DNA from: Yoonia sp. GPGPB17
GTDB lineage: Bacteria; Pseudomonadota; Alphaproteobacteria; Rhodobacterales; Rhodobacteraceae
Direction: 5' to 3'
DNA length: 64,000 nt
Assembly: GCF_037892195.1 (NCBI RefSeq)
Contig: NZ_JATACI010000002.1
Location: forward strand, 2,790,001-2,854,000
How positions within the stretch are numbered: position 1 is the first letter of the stretch; each line of letters opens with the position of its first letter. The translations under genes and the position numbers were made by a program. Below the pieces are notes generated by a model. It saw nothing but the letters and a program-made list of their open reading frames with translations. It made no database searches and was not told where the DNA came from. Below are positions 9,068-18,377 of this stretch, in pieces.

Positions 9068-9838
9068 ATGAGTGAATCGGACCGACACGTGGAGTCTGTG
9101 CTGTCCGCACTTGCGGTGTTGGACTGCTTCGAAAGCGATGAGCCCCTTCGGCTTAAGGATTTTCATGCCCGTACAGGTCTGACCCGCAGCCGCATCATTC
9201 GGCTTGCGGGAACGCTGATGCACAAAGGATATCTAACACAGGACAAAGAGACCTCTCAGTATCGACTGGGGCCGACGCTTTTTCGGCTTAGCACGCTTCT
9301 CTCGGATCGCTTCGGATCGCTTTCGGCGAGGGTACGCCCGACGCTTGTTGAACTGGTCGCGTCCACGGGTCTGACGGCAATGTTCTCAGTTGTCGGCGGC
9401 CGGGATCGTTTGATCCTTACCAAAGAAGAACCGGATCAAGCAGTTCGGTATACCGTGAAAGAGGGGCAGCAGAGGGCCATCCATCTGGGCGCGTCCGGCC
9501 GCGTTCTGCTGGCGTTTTCCCGACCCTCATTGGCCAGTGACATCCTGGATTCACTGTCCTTGTCCGAGGGCGCCAAAGCCGCGCTATACCGTGACTTGGA
9601 GCCGATCCGCGAAAAAGGATTTGACCTAAGTGAATCCGAGCTGACTCGGCACGCGTTCGCGGTTGCCGTCCCAGTTTTGGCCAACACCGGAGAGCTGCAG
9701 GGCGCTCTCACGCTGGCTGGTCCGACGCTTGATTACAGCAGGGACAAGCTCGAACACCTCGTCGCCTTGCTGAATGAAAAATCAAAAATTCTAGAGCGCG
9801 GCGGGACCAAGAAACCTGTCCAGTCAGCGCAGACCTGA
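9068..9838 (+). CDS. IclR-family transcriptional regulator
   Basis: The 256-residue protein has an N-terminal winged helix-turn-helix (VESVLSALAVLDCFESDEPLR... LTRSRIIRLAGTLMHKGYL) and a C-terminal IclR effector-binding domain (GLTAMFSVVGG, then IHLGASGRVLLAF). The start is ATG 9068, preceded by a strong TAGGAGGAG; the longer upstream frame is not used. It heads a plus-strand cluster with an RraA-like protein and tripartite tricarboxylate transporter genes, so it probably controls uptake and breakdown of a small carboxylic acid. It probably binds the tandem palindromes just upstream. Confidence 0.9.
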   Translation: MSESDRHVESVLSALAVLDCFESDEPLRLKDFHARTGLTRSRIIRLAGTLMHKGYLTQDKETSQYRLGPTLFRLSTLLSDRFGSLSARVRPTLVELVASTGLTAMFSVVGGRDRLILTKEEPDQAVRYTVKEGQQRAIHLGASGRVLLAFSRPSLASDILDSLSLSEGAKAALYRDLEPIREKGFDLSESELTRHAFAVAVPVLANTGELQGALTLAGPTLDYSRDKLEHLVALLNEKSKILERGGTKKPVQSAQT

Positions 9839-9847
9839 GGGGCCGAA

Positions 9848-10588
9848 ATGACGGATCAAAGCAATCTTTCGCGGCTGGAAAAAGACTACGCGGAATATGA
9901 CGAACTGGGTCGGATCTGGGGTGAAGTTCCCCTGTCGCGTATTCGAAAAGTGAAGTTCGATCGTGTCTCCGAAAAGGTCCGCCAGGCCTTTCTCAAGCTC
10001 ACCGATCTGACCACAACGGTTGCGGACTCGCTTGATAAATCTGGCATCCGCGGGGCGGTCGCTCAAACGCATCTTCCGAACTTGGTGCCTGGGAAAAGGA
10101 TCGCGGGAACGGCGATCACGCTGCGCAATATTCCCGAGCGAAAAACCCCAACCCAAGGGACGCTCGACAAAGACCCGATCAAGATGTCCAGCCGGGAGTG
10201 CCACTATCTGTCGGAAGTGGGCGATGTGCTCGTGGCGGATTTCGGCGGCAACGTCGAGGCCTCCAACATGGGCGGGCAATCCTGCCTAACCGCAAAGATG
10301 CAGGGTGTCGCCGGGGCAATCGTGGACGGTGCCGTGCGCGATGTGAACACTATACGCGATCTTGAATTCCCGATCTGGTGCCGTGGCGGAACGCCGAAGA
10401 CCGGCAAGTACCGCATGGAAGCCATCGAAATCAACGGCCCCGTAACGGTGCACGACGTGGTGGTCGAGCTCATTTTGGAAGAAGCACAAGCAACCGAAGC
10501 GGCAGAGGAAGCCGCGCGCGAGCTCATCAGGCGCAAGGCGCCTTTGTCCGAATTGAAGCCATTGTTCCGAAGCCGGTACAACAGCTGA
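9848..10588 (+). CDS. RraA-family protein (aldolase/demethylmenaquinone-methyltransferase-like), internally shortened
   Basis: The 246-residue protein carries the RraA-fold core GDVLVADFGG, then MGGQ and GVAGAIVDGAVRDVNTIR. In catabolic clusters this family includes 4-hydroxy-4-methyl-2-oxoglutarate and 4-carboxy-4-hydroxy-2-oxoadipate aldolases that release pyruvate, which fits a neighbour carboxylate transporter. After GPVTVH, family members normally continue through a PGD-IVVADADGVVVVP strand-turn block. Here the sequence jumps from DVVV to a helix ELILEEAQ, so about 20 residues appear to be missing without a frameshift. It follows iclR by nine bases and probably shares its transcript. Activity is uncertain because of the missing block. 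Confidence 0.75.
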   Translation: MTDQSNLSRLEKDYAEYDELGRIWGEVPLSRIRKVKFDRVSEKVRQAFLKLTDLTTTVADSLDKSGIRGAVAQTHLPNLVPGKRIAGTAITLRNIPERKTPTQGTLDKDPIKMSSRECHYLSEVGDVLVADFGGNVEASNMGGQSCLTAKMQGVAGAIVDGAVRDVNTIRDLEFPIWCRGGTPKTGKYRMEAIEINGPVTVHDVVVELILEEAQATEAAEEAARELIRRKAPLSELKPLFRSRYNS

Positions 10589-10626
10589 CGCAATCAACAA
10601 TCAAGTCGAACAATTGGGAGGATACT

Positions 10627-11627
10627 ATGCGACTTACAAGGAGACTACTCTGTACCGCCGCCGTGGCACTGGGGCTTTCCACGCTGGGTGGAGCAGCGGT
10701 TGCGCAAGACAATTGCGGCATCGAGCGACCCATTCGGGTTGTCGTTGGATACGGCGCCAAGCGGTGGAACCGACAGCTATGCGCGTATTCTGGCAGGATC
10801 GATCCCGGAATTTCTGGATGGAACGCCAATGGTCGTAGTCAACCGTCCGGGCGGAGCGCAGGTCAATGCCATGCGTCAAGTCCTGGACGCGGATGCGGAC
10901 GGTTTGACGGTGCAAGTCGCGGCCATGGGCGGGGCTTTGATGAGTACCATGATCCGCGATCAAGGAATTGACTGGTTCGAAGATTTCCGCGCCGTTGCAC
11001 AGTTTGGCGAAACGAACCAAGCGCTGGTTGTTCAGACCGAAAGCGCCATCACAACCGCCGAAGAACTTCTGGCCTCTATCCGTGCGCGTTTTGAGAGCGG
11101 TGAGAAAACAACCTGGTCGCATCCGGGCCGTGGGTCTGTCAGCCATGTAGGCGTGACCGCGTTTCTTGAGCTGAACGGCGTCCTGGATATGACGCAGGAT
11201 GTGCCGTTCCAAGGTGGCGGTGAGACCCGCAATGCATTGTTGTCCGGCGATGTCGACTTTTCCGCAAGCGGCGTACACACCGTGCCTGCCTTTGCTGATC
11301 GGCTGGTGGCGGTTGGTTTGCTCGCCGAAGAGCGCGACCCGGTTGTCGACAACGTGGCCACGCTGGCAGAGCAAGGCGTTGACTTTGTTCCGACATCGTC
11401 GCCCATCATCGTCGCAGCACCTGCAGGTGTCTCTGACGAATATGTCGAGTGCCTTGCGACTGCGGTGGCTAAGCGCGGTCGAGCACAGGTCATTTCTTAG
11501 CCTGACAAGCAAAGCGAAACAGGCCGTTGTCTATCGGAACTCTGGCGAAACCACGGCCTATCTGGAGGGTTTGGCTGACGCCTGGAAACCCACAGTAGAT
11601 GCGGTCAGAGCGACGCTTGAAAACTAA
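10627..11627 (+). CDS. tctC: TctC-type periplasmic solute-binding protein, two apparent frameshifts
   Basis: This is the substrate-binding subunit of a tripartite tricarboxylate transporter. It begins with a signal peptide (RRLLCTAAVALGLSTLGG, cleavage near AVAQ) and ATG 10627 has a good site, GGGAGG. The family pattern RPIRVVVGYGAGGGTDSYAR is recovered only after repair at 10756-10762 (GCCAAGC where GCCGGC is expected, plus one base). A second break at 11468-11474 (GCTAAGC, plus one) is repaired to AVAGAVEHRSFLSL before the C-terminal part ending in AWKPTVDAVRATLEN. After repair it is about 333 residues, normal for the family. It lies directly upstream of tctB and the truncated tctA. Confidence 0.88.
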
Positions 11628-11647
11628 CAAGAAATCTCCCGAGCGAG

Positions 11648-12202
11648 GTGGGTAAAGTGGGACCGGAACAAACAACAAATGACAGCAACGATCAGCCAGT
11701 GAGAGACCTCGGAGCGGCGGTTCTGATGCTATTGGTTCTGGTCCCCTTTTCAACGCAGATCTCCGAGATATTCGTCGACCCCTCGGACCCCGGTTTTGGG
11801 TCACAGGATTTTCCGAAGCTTATCGTATGGCTTGGGATAGCCTTAAGCTTGGCCTTGGCCGCGAAGGCGATCTGGGCCATGCGCGGGGTGCGTGCGCCTG
11901 TTTCCATCTCTTTCGATCAGCTTGCTGGTCCCGCGCTTTTGTTCGTGGTGGCAGGGTTCTACATCTACGCCATCGGGCTTTTTCAATATGCCCTGCCGAC
12001 CCTTGCGCTCTTGGTCTTTCTTTCGGCGTATTTCGGGAACAGGGGATGGAAGCGCACAATTCTGATGCCACTTTGCGCGGTCGGGATCTATTACTTCGTC
12101 TTCTTCATCCTGTTCGGTATTTTTGAGGAGCGTGGCACGATCCTGTCCTACGACAGCTACGGGTTCGCGCGCTCTGTGCGCAGCCTTTTGGGCCTCAACT
12201 AA
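11648..12202 (+). CDS. tctB: TctB-type small membrane subunit
   Basis: The 184-residue protein has four hydrophobic helices, as usual for the small permease subunit of tripartite tricarboxylate transporters. GSQDFPKLIVW near residue 50 resembles the conserved G-x-x-x-FP motif of the family. The frame starts at GTG 11648; a second GTG at 11657 has a better spaced GAGGTGGG and may be the true start. It lies between tctC and tctA in the order C-B-A typical of these operons. Confidence 0.85.
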   Translation: MGKVGPEQTTNDSNDQPVRDLGAAVLMLLVLVPFSTQISEIFVDPSDPGFGSQDFPKLIVWLGIALSLALAAKAIWAMRGVRAPVSISFDQLAGPALLFVVAGFYIYAIGLFQYALPTLALLVFLSAYFGNRGWKRTILMPLCAVGIYYFVFFILFGIFEERGTILSYDSYGFARSVRSLLGLN

Positions 12203-12224
12203 AATCACGAATTGGGAGGGGTCG

Positions 12225-12764
12225 ATGGGCATTATCGACGGTTTTTCTGCGCTCTTTGGCTCTTGGCAGCCGGTTTTCTTCGCGATCCTTGGAACGCTGA
12301 TCGGGTTGATCGGAGGCGCTATCCCGGGCCTGTCGTCGGGCGCCATGATCGCAATCCTGATCCCGGTGACCTATTATCTTGATCCGCTGGCGGCGCTGGC
12401 GCTGATCTATACGGTCTCAAAGTCTTCGGACTTCGGGGGGTCGATCCCGGCCATCCTGTTCAATACACCGGGCACACCCCAGGCCTCGGCCACGCAGATC
12501 GAAGGGTTTCCGCTGTGCAAGCAGGGAAAGCAGGGCAAGGCGCTTCGCATGGCAGTTATTGCGTCGGCGCAGGGGGATTTGTTCTCTGAACTTCTTCTGA
12601 TCTTTGGCGCGGCGATATTGGCCGTTTATGCCGCCTCGCTGGGACCTCCTGAATTTGTCGCCATCTACTTCTGTGCTTTCGTCATCATCGGCGGATTGCT
12701 TGGAAAATCCGTTATCACCGGCTTTCTGGGGTTGTTTGCGGGAGGGGGCGAAATGACACTCTAA
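12225..12764 (+). pseudogene. tctA: TctA large membrane subunit, truncated by a transposon
   Basis: The frame begins at ATG 12225 after GGGAGGGG. It encodes the first ~175 residues of TctA, including the highly conserved loop GAIPGLSSG and the block FNTPGTPQA. Full-length TctA is about 500 residues with roughly 12 helices. Here the family sequence stops after GLFAG at about 12743, where the transposon end begins, and the frame runs five more codons into it. The transporter must be inactive unless another copy of the gene exists. Confidence 0.9.
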
Positions 12765-13366
12765 GGATTTTCGCGGTGCCGTTTTACGATTGTGAGGACC
12801 GTATTCTTGCTGATGCCGAGGTCACGAGCGATCCAGCGATAGCTGCGACCTTCCTCGACCGCTGCAAGAACTTTGGGCGCGAGCTTATCTGATTTTGGTC
12901 GTTGACCCGGCTGACGGCCGAGTTTTCGACCACGCTCCCGCGCCGCCGCCAGTCCAGATTTCACACGTTCACTGATAAGATCGCGCTCGAACTGGGCGAT
13001 CCCGGCGAGGATTGTTGCCATCATCCGGCCATGTGGTGAGTCCAACTCAAATGTCATGCCACTCATGGCGACAACTGAGACTTTCCAGCCTGCCAATTTA
13101 TGCAGCGTATCAAGCAGGTCTTGGGTGGATCGTCCCCACCGGCTCAGCTCTGTCACCAGAACCGCATCAATTTTCCTTGTTTGAGCAAGAGCCATCACTT
13201 CGTTTCGTGCTGCTCGATTTGATGCTGTGCCCGACACCGTTTCTTTGAATTGTCCGACGACTTCAAAGCTGCCACGCGCTGCGAATGCGACCAGATCCGT
13301 GATCTGCCGTTCGCAGGATTGGTCATTGGTCGAAACCCGCGCATAGATGACAGCCCGCTGTCCCAA
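12761..13366 (-). CDS. tnpR: Serine resolvase/invertase of the Tn3-family element
   Basis: The 201-residue site-specific recombinase begins GQRAVIYARVSTNDQ, in which Ser12 is the nucleophile. The usual arginine-rich catalytic region (AVLVTELSRWGRSTQDLL, then FERDLISERVKSGL) follows, and it ends with a helix-turn-helix (RSYRWIARDLGISKNTV). It resolves the cointegrates formed during replicative transposition. It is transcribed away from tnpA, and both genes are probably controlled from the shared res region at 13367-13459. A remnant of a close relative lies at 8614-8752. Confidence 0.93.
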   Translation of the reverse strand: MGQRAVIYARVSTNDQSCERQITDLVAFAARGSFEVVGQFKETVSGTASNRAARNEVMALAQTRKIDAVLVTELSRWGRSTQDLLDTLHKLAGWKVSVVAMSGMTFELDSPHGRMMATILAGIAQFERDLISERVKSGLAAARERGRKLGRQPGQRPKSDKLAPKVLAAVEEGRSYRWIARDLGISKNTVLTIVKRHRENP

Positions 13367-13459
13367 TTGAACCCCTTCGGATATTGACCTTGCAAGTCGT
13401 TGATATTGTTGAAGTGGTTATTGTCACAAACAAACACTTGTTCAATAGGTACAGCATTC

Positions 13460-16345
13460 ATGCCCCGGCGTAGTATTTTGACCGAACGGCAGCGTTCGGC
13501 GCTCCTTGATCTACCAACAGATGAAATGTCATTGCTCCGACATTACACGCTGTCCGACGAAGACCTTGAGAATATCAATGAACGCCGCCGTCCCGAAAAT
13601 CGCCTCGGATTTGCGCTCCAACTTTGCGCACTCAGATATCCTGGGCGGGTGTTGTCACTTGGGGAGGTTATCCCACATGATGTCTTGGCCTTCATCGGCG
13701 CGCAGTTGGGGCTGACTGGTGACGCTCTACTTTCTTACGCTGCGAGGCGTCAGACACGCCAAGAGCATCTGGAAGCACTGCGCGACATCTACGGATACAA
13801 GGCATTCACGGGCCGGGGTGCGCGTGACCTGAAGGATTGGCTGGACGCGCAAGCCGAACTTGCGACCTCGAACGAAGACATTGCCCGCCGGTTCGTTGAG
13901 GAATGTCGCAGATCTCTAACCATACTTCCCGCCATATCAAAGATTGAGCGGCTCTGTGCGGATGCGTTGGTGGCGGCAGAAAAGCGGATTGAAACAAGGA
14001 TCGCTGACAGATTGACCGATGAGATGCGCGTCAGGATCGATGCATTGCTGTCTGAACAAGTCGATGAGCGCCTGTCGCGGTTTGTCTGGTTGCGGCAATT
14101 CGAGGTGGGAGACAATTCGGCAGGAGCCAATCGCTTGCTGGACCGACTGGCGCTCCTTCAAGGATTTAATCTCTCGCCAGACTTGTTAATGGGTGTGCCA
14201 ACTCATCGCGTCACGCGACTCCGCCGACAGGGCGAAAGGTATTTTGCGGATGGTTTGCGTGATCTGCCAGATGATCGCCGCCATGCCATACTTTCAGTCT
14301 GTGTTGTCGAGTGGCGCGCCGCAATTTCTGATGCTGTTGTCGAAACCCATGACCGGATCGTTGGCAGGACATGGCGAGAGGGGCAAAGACTGTGTGATGC
14401 CCGTGCGGATGATGCAAAATCCGCCGTTCAACACACCTTAAAGTCATTCCGAGATTTGGGAACGGGACTGTTGGGGGCCAAGAATGACGGCGCATCGCTT
14501 GATACTGCCGTGACTTCCTCTACGGGCTGGCCCGATTTGGAGGCATTGGTCGCAACAGCATCACAGTTGACCGACATACTTTCATCAAACCCCATTACTC
14601 ATCTCGTGCTGGGCCACAACCGCTTCCGACGCTATGTGCCTCGAATGCTCCATCTTCTTAAGATTCGTGGGGCGCATGTCGCAATACCTCTCATTGCTGC
14701 TATTGAGTTGATCAAAAATGGCGCAACGCATGATGTGCCAACAGATTTCCTGCGGCGCACCTCGAAATGGCATCAGTATCTGAAGGCGCAAGAACCGGAG
14801 GACCGACGCCTTTGGGACGTGGCTGTTCTGTTCCATCTGCGTGATGCCTTCCGATCGGGCGATATCTGGCTGGCACAGTCGAAACGCTATGCTGATCTTA
14901 AACAGGTGCTGGTTCCCGCCTCAACGGCAGCAGCAAGTGCGCGGCTTGCCGTGCCGCTTGATCCTGAGCAGTGGTTGGCAGACCGCCACGCCCAGATGGA
15001 AATTGGTCTCGAAAAGTTATCCAAGGCAGCGAAGCGAGGAACCATCCCCAGTGGTACAATCGAAGATGGGGTGCTGCAACTCAGCCGGTTGCCGACCCAA
15101 ACACCAAACGGTGCGGCGGATCTCCTCTTTGATCTCTACAAGCGTGTGCCGGATATGCGGATCACTAACATCATGCTGCACGTCGATGAGGCGACCGGTT
15201 TCACCGAAGCCTTTACGCATTTACGAACTGGTGCACCCCCAAAAGATCGGATTGGCTTGCTGAACGTGCTGCTGTCCGAAGGTCTCAATCTGGGTCTGAG
15301 CAAAATGGCTGACGCAAGCAATTCGCATGGATTTTGGGAACTGATGCGCATCTCGCGCTGGCACATTGAAAGTGAATCATACGGTCGTGCCCTTGCGAGC
15401 ATCGTCGATGCGCAGGCCAAGTTACCAATGGCGCAGTTCTGGGGCATGGGGTTGACCGCATCCAGCGACGGTCAGTTCTTTCCCACCACCCGTCAGGGCG
15501 AGGCGATGAACCTGATCAATGCTAAATACGGAAATGAGCCGGGGTTGAAAGCCTACACACACGTTTCGGATCAGTTTGCACCGTTTGCATCTCAAGCCAT
15601 ACCCGCCACGGTCAGCGAGGCACCTTACATCCTTGATGGGTTGCTGAACAACGATGTTGGCAAGCGGATCAAGGAGCAATACGCCGACACCGGTGGCTTC
15701 ACCGACCATGTTTTTGCGGTCACATCGATCTTGGGTCATAGATTCATTCCGCGTATCCGGGACTTGCCATCAAAGCGGTTGTACGTCTTCGATGCTGGGG
15801 GAACACCGCAAAACTTAAAGGGAATGATCGGCGGCAAAATCCGCGAGGGGTTGATTGCCAGCAATTGGCCCGACATTCTCAGGATCGCCGCGACGATGAC
15901 GACCGGCACTATTGCGCCCAGCCAGATTCTGCGCAAGCTGGCGTCATACCCTCGCCAAAACGATCTTGCTGTTGCTTTGAGAGAAGTTGGCCGTGTCGAA
16001 CGTACATTGTTCATGTTGGATTGGGTCCTCAACGCCGATATGCAGCGGCGCGTACAGATCGGGTTGAATAAAGGCGAGGCGCACCACGCGTTGAAGAATG
16101 CGCTACGCATCGGCAGGCAGGGCGAGATCCGTGACCGAACAACCGAGGGACAGCACTACCGAATGGCGGCGCTCAATCTGCTGGCCACAATTGTCATATA
16201 CTGGAACACCGCCCGCCTTGGCGAGGCTGTCGTGCAGCGTCAAGAGGCAGGTCTACCCGTTCAGCCAGACTTGCTGGCGCATACATCGCCGCTCGGTTGG
16301 GCGCATATCCTGCTGACCGGCGAATACAAATGGCCTAAGAAATGA
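13460..16345 (+). CDS. tnpA: Tn3-family transposase
   Basis: With the start at ATG 13460 (MPRRSILTERQRS) the protein is 961 residues, normal for Tn3 transposases. It has the N-terminal DUF4158 DNA-binding part and the C-terminal DDE catalytic part. The catalytic residues can be placed at Asp704 (HVSDQ), Asp768 (IRDL) and Glu896 (TEGQHYR), close to those known for the family. The frame is uninterrupted, so the element may still be active if its ends are intact. An earlier in-frame ATG at 13400 lies inside the resolution-site region and is less likely. Confidence 0.95.
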   Translation: MPRRSILTERQRSALLDLPTDEMSLLRHYTLSDEDLENINERRRPENRLGFALQLCALRYPGRVLSLGEVIPHDVLAFIGAQLGLTGDALLSYAARRQTRQEHLEALRDIYGYKAFTGRGARDLKDWLDAQAELATSNEDIARRFVEECRRSLTILPAISKIERLCADALVAAEKRIETRIADRLTDEMRVRIDALLSEQVDERLSRFVWLRQFEVGDNSAGANRLLDRLALLQGFNLSPDLLMGVPTHRVTRLRRQGERYFADGLRDLPDDRRHAILSVCVVEWRAAISDAVVETHDRIVGRTWREGQRLCDARADDAKSAVQHTLKSFRDLGTGLLGAKNDGASLDTAVTSSTGWPDLEALVATASQLTDILSSNPITHLVLGHNRFRRYVPRMLHLLKIRGAHVAIPLIAAIELIKNGATHDVPTDFLRRTSKWHQYLKAQEPEDRRLWDVAVLFHLRDAFRSGDIWLAQSKRYADLKQVLVPASTAAASARLAVPLDPEQWLADRHAQMEIGLEKLSKAAKRGTIPSGTIEDGVLQLSRLPTQTPNGAADLLFDLYKRVPDMRITNIMLHVDEATGFTEAFTHLRTGAPPKDRIGLLNVLLSEGLNLGLSKMADASNSHGFWELMRISRWHIESESYGRALASIVDAQAKLPMAQFWGMGLTASSDGQFFPTTRQGEAMNLINAKYGNEPGLKAYTHVSDQFAPFASQAIPATVSEAPYILDGLLNNDVGKRIKEQYADTGGFTDHVFAVTSILGHRFIPRIRDLPSKRLYVFDAGGTPQNLKGMIGGKIREGLIASNWPDILRIAATMTTGTIAPSQILRKLASYPRQNDLAVALREVGRVERTLFMLDWVLNADMQRRVQIGLNKGEAHHALKNALRIGRQGEIRDRTTEGQHYRMAALNLLATIVIYWNTARLGEAVVQRQEAGLPVQPDLLAHTSPLGWAHILLTGEYKWPKK

Positions 16346-16705
16346 TGAGTATTACAGCGAGAATACAAGCAGACATTGATTTAGTGGAATATTATTGAGG
16401 TAGTTCCAACGGTTCGACACGACCCAAGAGCATAATTTTTTGCATACGGCCATCCTAAGGGTAACCATGTCATATTAAAGTTACGACGAGTTGATCTATG
16501 GTTATGGACAAGCAATAGTTGATTCTATCCGCGGCGTTGCATTTCATAAGTGTAACAACATGATCGTGGTGGTAGGTTTCCTAAATTGTGTTGGCGTTGA
16601 ATTCGCCTTCACCCCTGTTGTATTACCTTTGTTCGTTTTCCATGGTTAAACCACAGGCTTTCAACATGACGGCCTTGAAGAAAACCAAGTCAAACTGAGG
16701 GCACA
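16346..16705. other. AT-rich non-coding stretch after the transposon
   Basis: These 360 bases contain no convincing gene. I looked here for the right terminal repeat of the transposon (the complement of the GGGGGC end) and did not find one. The base composition becomes more AT-rich here and stays so across the following accessory genes. Confidence 0.5.
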
Positions 16706-17422
16706 ATGTCAAAAAGGCATTTATCAACTAGTTCATTAGCTGATGGTCTCGAAAGCGCACTGATTTACAGTCTTCTTTCGAGTGCATTACTTACGCTGAG
16801 CGTACCATTAGTCAGTGCAGAAACCGAAAACATTGAATGCCAGCAACTATTTGCACAACCTGCCGTTTTGGAGTTCATCGATGGATCCACAAACAATAAT
16901 TCTCTTGACGTGGTACGAGGTTGGAATGCTTGGGACCGGCCAATGGAAAGCCGCATCCGCATTGATGATGTCATCCAACACACAGCTTTCGAAGCTTCAA
17001 CATACGACAGCGCATTCTGGCTAAATCTCGATCTAAATCACGATGGTGCAGAGGACCTAGTGATCGCGACGGACCTGCTACAGGGCAATGGTCGTCCCAG
17101 CTACCGCAAATCAGCAAATATACGGGCATACTGTTCAGAAGGCGGACAAAATTTCGTTAGCCTTCAAAGTCCATGCTCAATGCTCTCGCTTGGCGGTTCT
17201 GTGGTCATCACCAATTGGGACATTACGGGCGCGCCCGAAGTTGAACGCTACGCGAACGATGGTTGGACTGTAGGGGTCGCACCGCTAAACATTGACGGAA
17301 ATAACTATCTATTTACAGCTCATTCGTCAGTTATTGATGAGGAAGTAAATATTAAGTTTTTACTTTGGTCTCTTAACGAGCGCGCCTTTTCTCAAATCGC
17401 AACTTGCCAAATGGAGAATTAG
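16706..17422 (+). CDS. Secreted hypothetical protein with calcium-binding-like loop
   Basis: The 238-residue product begins with a charged segment and a hydrophobic stretch (LIYSLLSSALLTLSVPLVSA) that looks like a signal peptide. The mature part contains DLNHDGAEDLVIATD, similar to the Asp-rich turn of FG-GAP/VCBS-type or EF-hand-like calcium loops, and four or five cysteines, which suggests a periplasmic or secreted protein. I do not recognise the family. It lies three bases before the lysozyme-like gene and both are AT-rich, so the two may be an operon of foreign origin. Confidence 0.6.
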   Translation: MSKRHLSTSSLADGLESALIYSLLSSALLTLSVPLVSAETENIECQQLFAQPAVLEFIDGSTNNNSLDVVRGWNAWDRPMESRIRIDDVIQHTAFEASTYDSAFWLNLDLNHDGAEDLVIATDLLQGNGRPSYRKSANIRAYCSEGGQNFVSLQSPCSMLSLGGSVVITNWDITGAPEVERYANDGWTVGVAPLNIDGNNYLFTAHSSVIDEEVNIKFLLWSLNERAFSQIATCQMEN

Positions 17423-17424
17423 AC

Positions 17425-18198
17425 ATGCCACTCGCAAATGTTACCGTGTTGGATCAGAATACTTATGAAGACTTGCGCAATGAAGAAATCAAACGAAGCG
17501 AGAATAATCAACTTGCGACAGGAGCCATTATTGAGCATTCAGTTCAAGATGATGGTACTGGAAGTTTATTTATAGGTTACGGTTGGGACGTTGATCAGAA
17601 CTCCGCCAACGATACAATTGACCTCTTTGATAATGCCGGGATACCGCTTACCCAAGCCGAACAAGTCGCTTTGACACAGTATAAAAGTGGCACGATCAAC
17701 GAAGCTGACTTCTTGGCCGCATGGGCGGGTGTAACGGTAACAGAAGCAGAAGCAACAGACTTGCTCAATGTTGCTGTCGAAGAATGGGAAGCTGGTCTGA
17801 CCGCCGCACTTGGAGCCGACGATATACAGATTTCATCTGAACGGGCGGCGTTTATTTCTCAAACCTACAATTTGGGTAGTGGTGCGGGCATTCCCGCTAA
17901 CATTCCCACACAGATTGGGTTGGTACAGCGAAACCCACAAGATGATCCAGGAAGGTTTGAGCAAAGAGCTGAAATATGGTGGGAAATAGCATACAATAGT
18001 AACTCGCTTACTCAGGATAATGCCGTGCTGTTTGGACTCCAGAACCGGAGATTTCGTGAAGCAGACACATTTGACCTTTACTCAAGTGACAGCGAGCCTC
18101 AAACCAACGAAGAAGCCAAGTTTATTTATCAGTTTTTGGCTCGAAAAAACGGAACACGCGTATTGAGTATACGGTTTCGCGAATATGATCGGAGCTAA
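17425..18198 (+). CDS. GH24-like (phage-type lysozyme) domain protein
   Basis: The 257-residue protein follows the GH24 muramidase plan in a loose form: an N-terminal helix (YEDLRNEEIKRSE), a GSLFIGYGWDVD strand-turn like the GxxTIGYGH block, LTQAEQVAL, FISQTYNLGSG like the conserved VSFAYNVG, and QNRRFREADTF like the terminal RR-E-LF motif. It has no signal peptide, and phage enzymes of this type rely on a holin or Sec-independent release. ATG 17425 follows GGAGAA by six bases. No other phage genes adjoin it. RTX calcium-binding fragments lie just downstream, so it may once have belonged to a secreted cell-wall-degrading effector. Confidence 0.6.
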   Translation: MPLANVTVLDQNTYEDLRNEEIKRSENNQLATGAIIEHSVQDDGTGSLFIGYGWDVDQNSANDTIDLFDNAGIPLTQAEQVALTQYKSGTINEADFLAAWAGVTVTEAEATDLLNVAVEEWEAGLTAALGADDIQISSERAAFISQTYNLGSGAGIPANIPTQIGLVQRNPQDDPGRFEQRAEIWWEIAYNSNSLTQDNAVLFGLQNRRFREADTFDLYSSDSEPQTNEEAKFIYQFLARKNGTRVLSIRFREYDRS

Positions 18199-18377
18199 AG
18201 GTCGAACTTCAATCAGTTTGAGTGAATGCCCTACATACTACCGCAAAGGCACAACGCGCTGCGATAGTTGATGTCTCCGCGCGCCATGCCTTTGCTCATA
18301 TCGTCAGTGTTGGTCATGTCCACCGCCAATGACCGAAGGTGATCAATCTCAATGACTGCAGGTGCCCAATCGATTGA

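Larger units (their letters stand above)
12744..16345. mobile_element. Tn3-family transposon with divergent resolvase and transposase
   Basis: The element is defined by a serine resolvase (minus strand) and a full-length Tn3-type transposase (plus strand) divided by a 93-base gap that should contain the res site. The left edge is placed at GGGGGC (12744-12749) because tctA homology ends there and Tn3-family terminal repeats commonly begin with GGGG. I could not find a matching inverted repeat after the transposase stop, so the right edge given is only the end of tnpA. The element carries no passenger gene. Confidence 0.8.

Noticed and set aside
16346..16705. Right terminal inverted repeat of the Tn3-family transposon
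   Set aside because: I searched for the complement of the GGGGGC left end after the transposase stop and found only weak, discontinuous similarity around 16450-16470, not enough to call.
17425..18198. Prophage remnant
   Set aside because: The only phage-like gene is a lysozyme-type domain; no holin, structural, integrase or terminase genes lie nearby, and its neighbours are RTX and secreted proteins.
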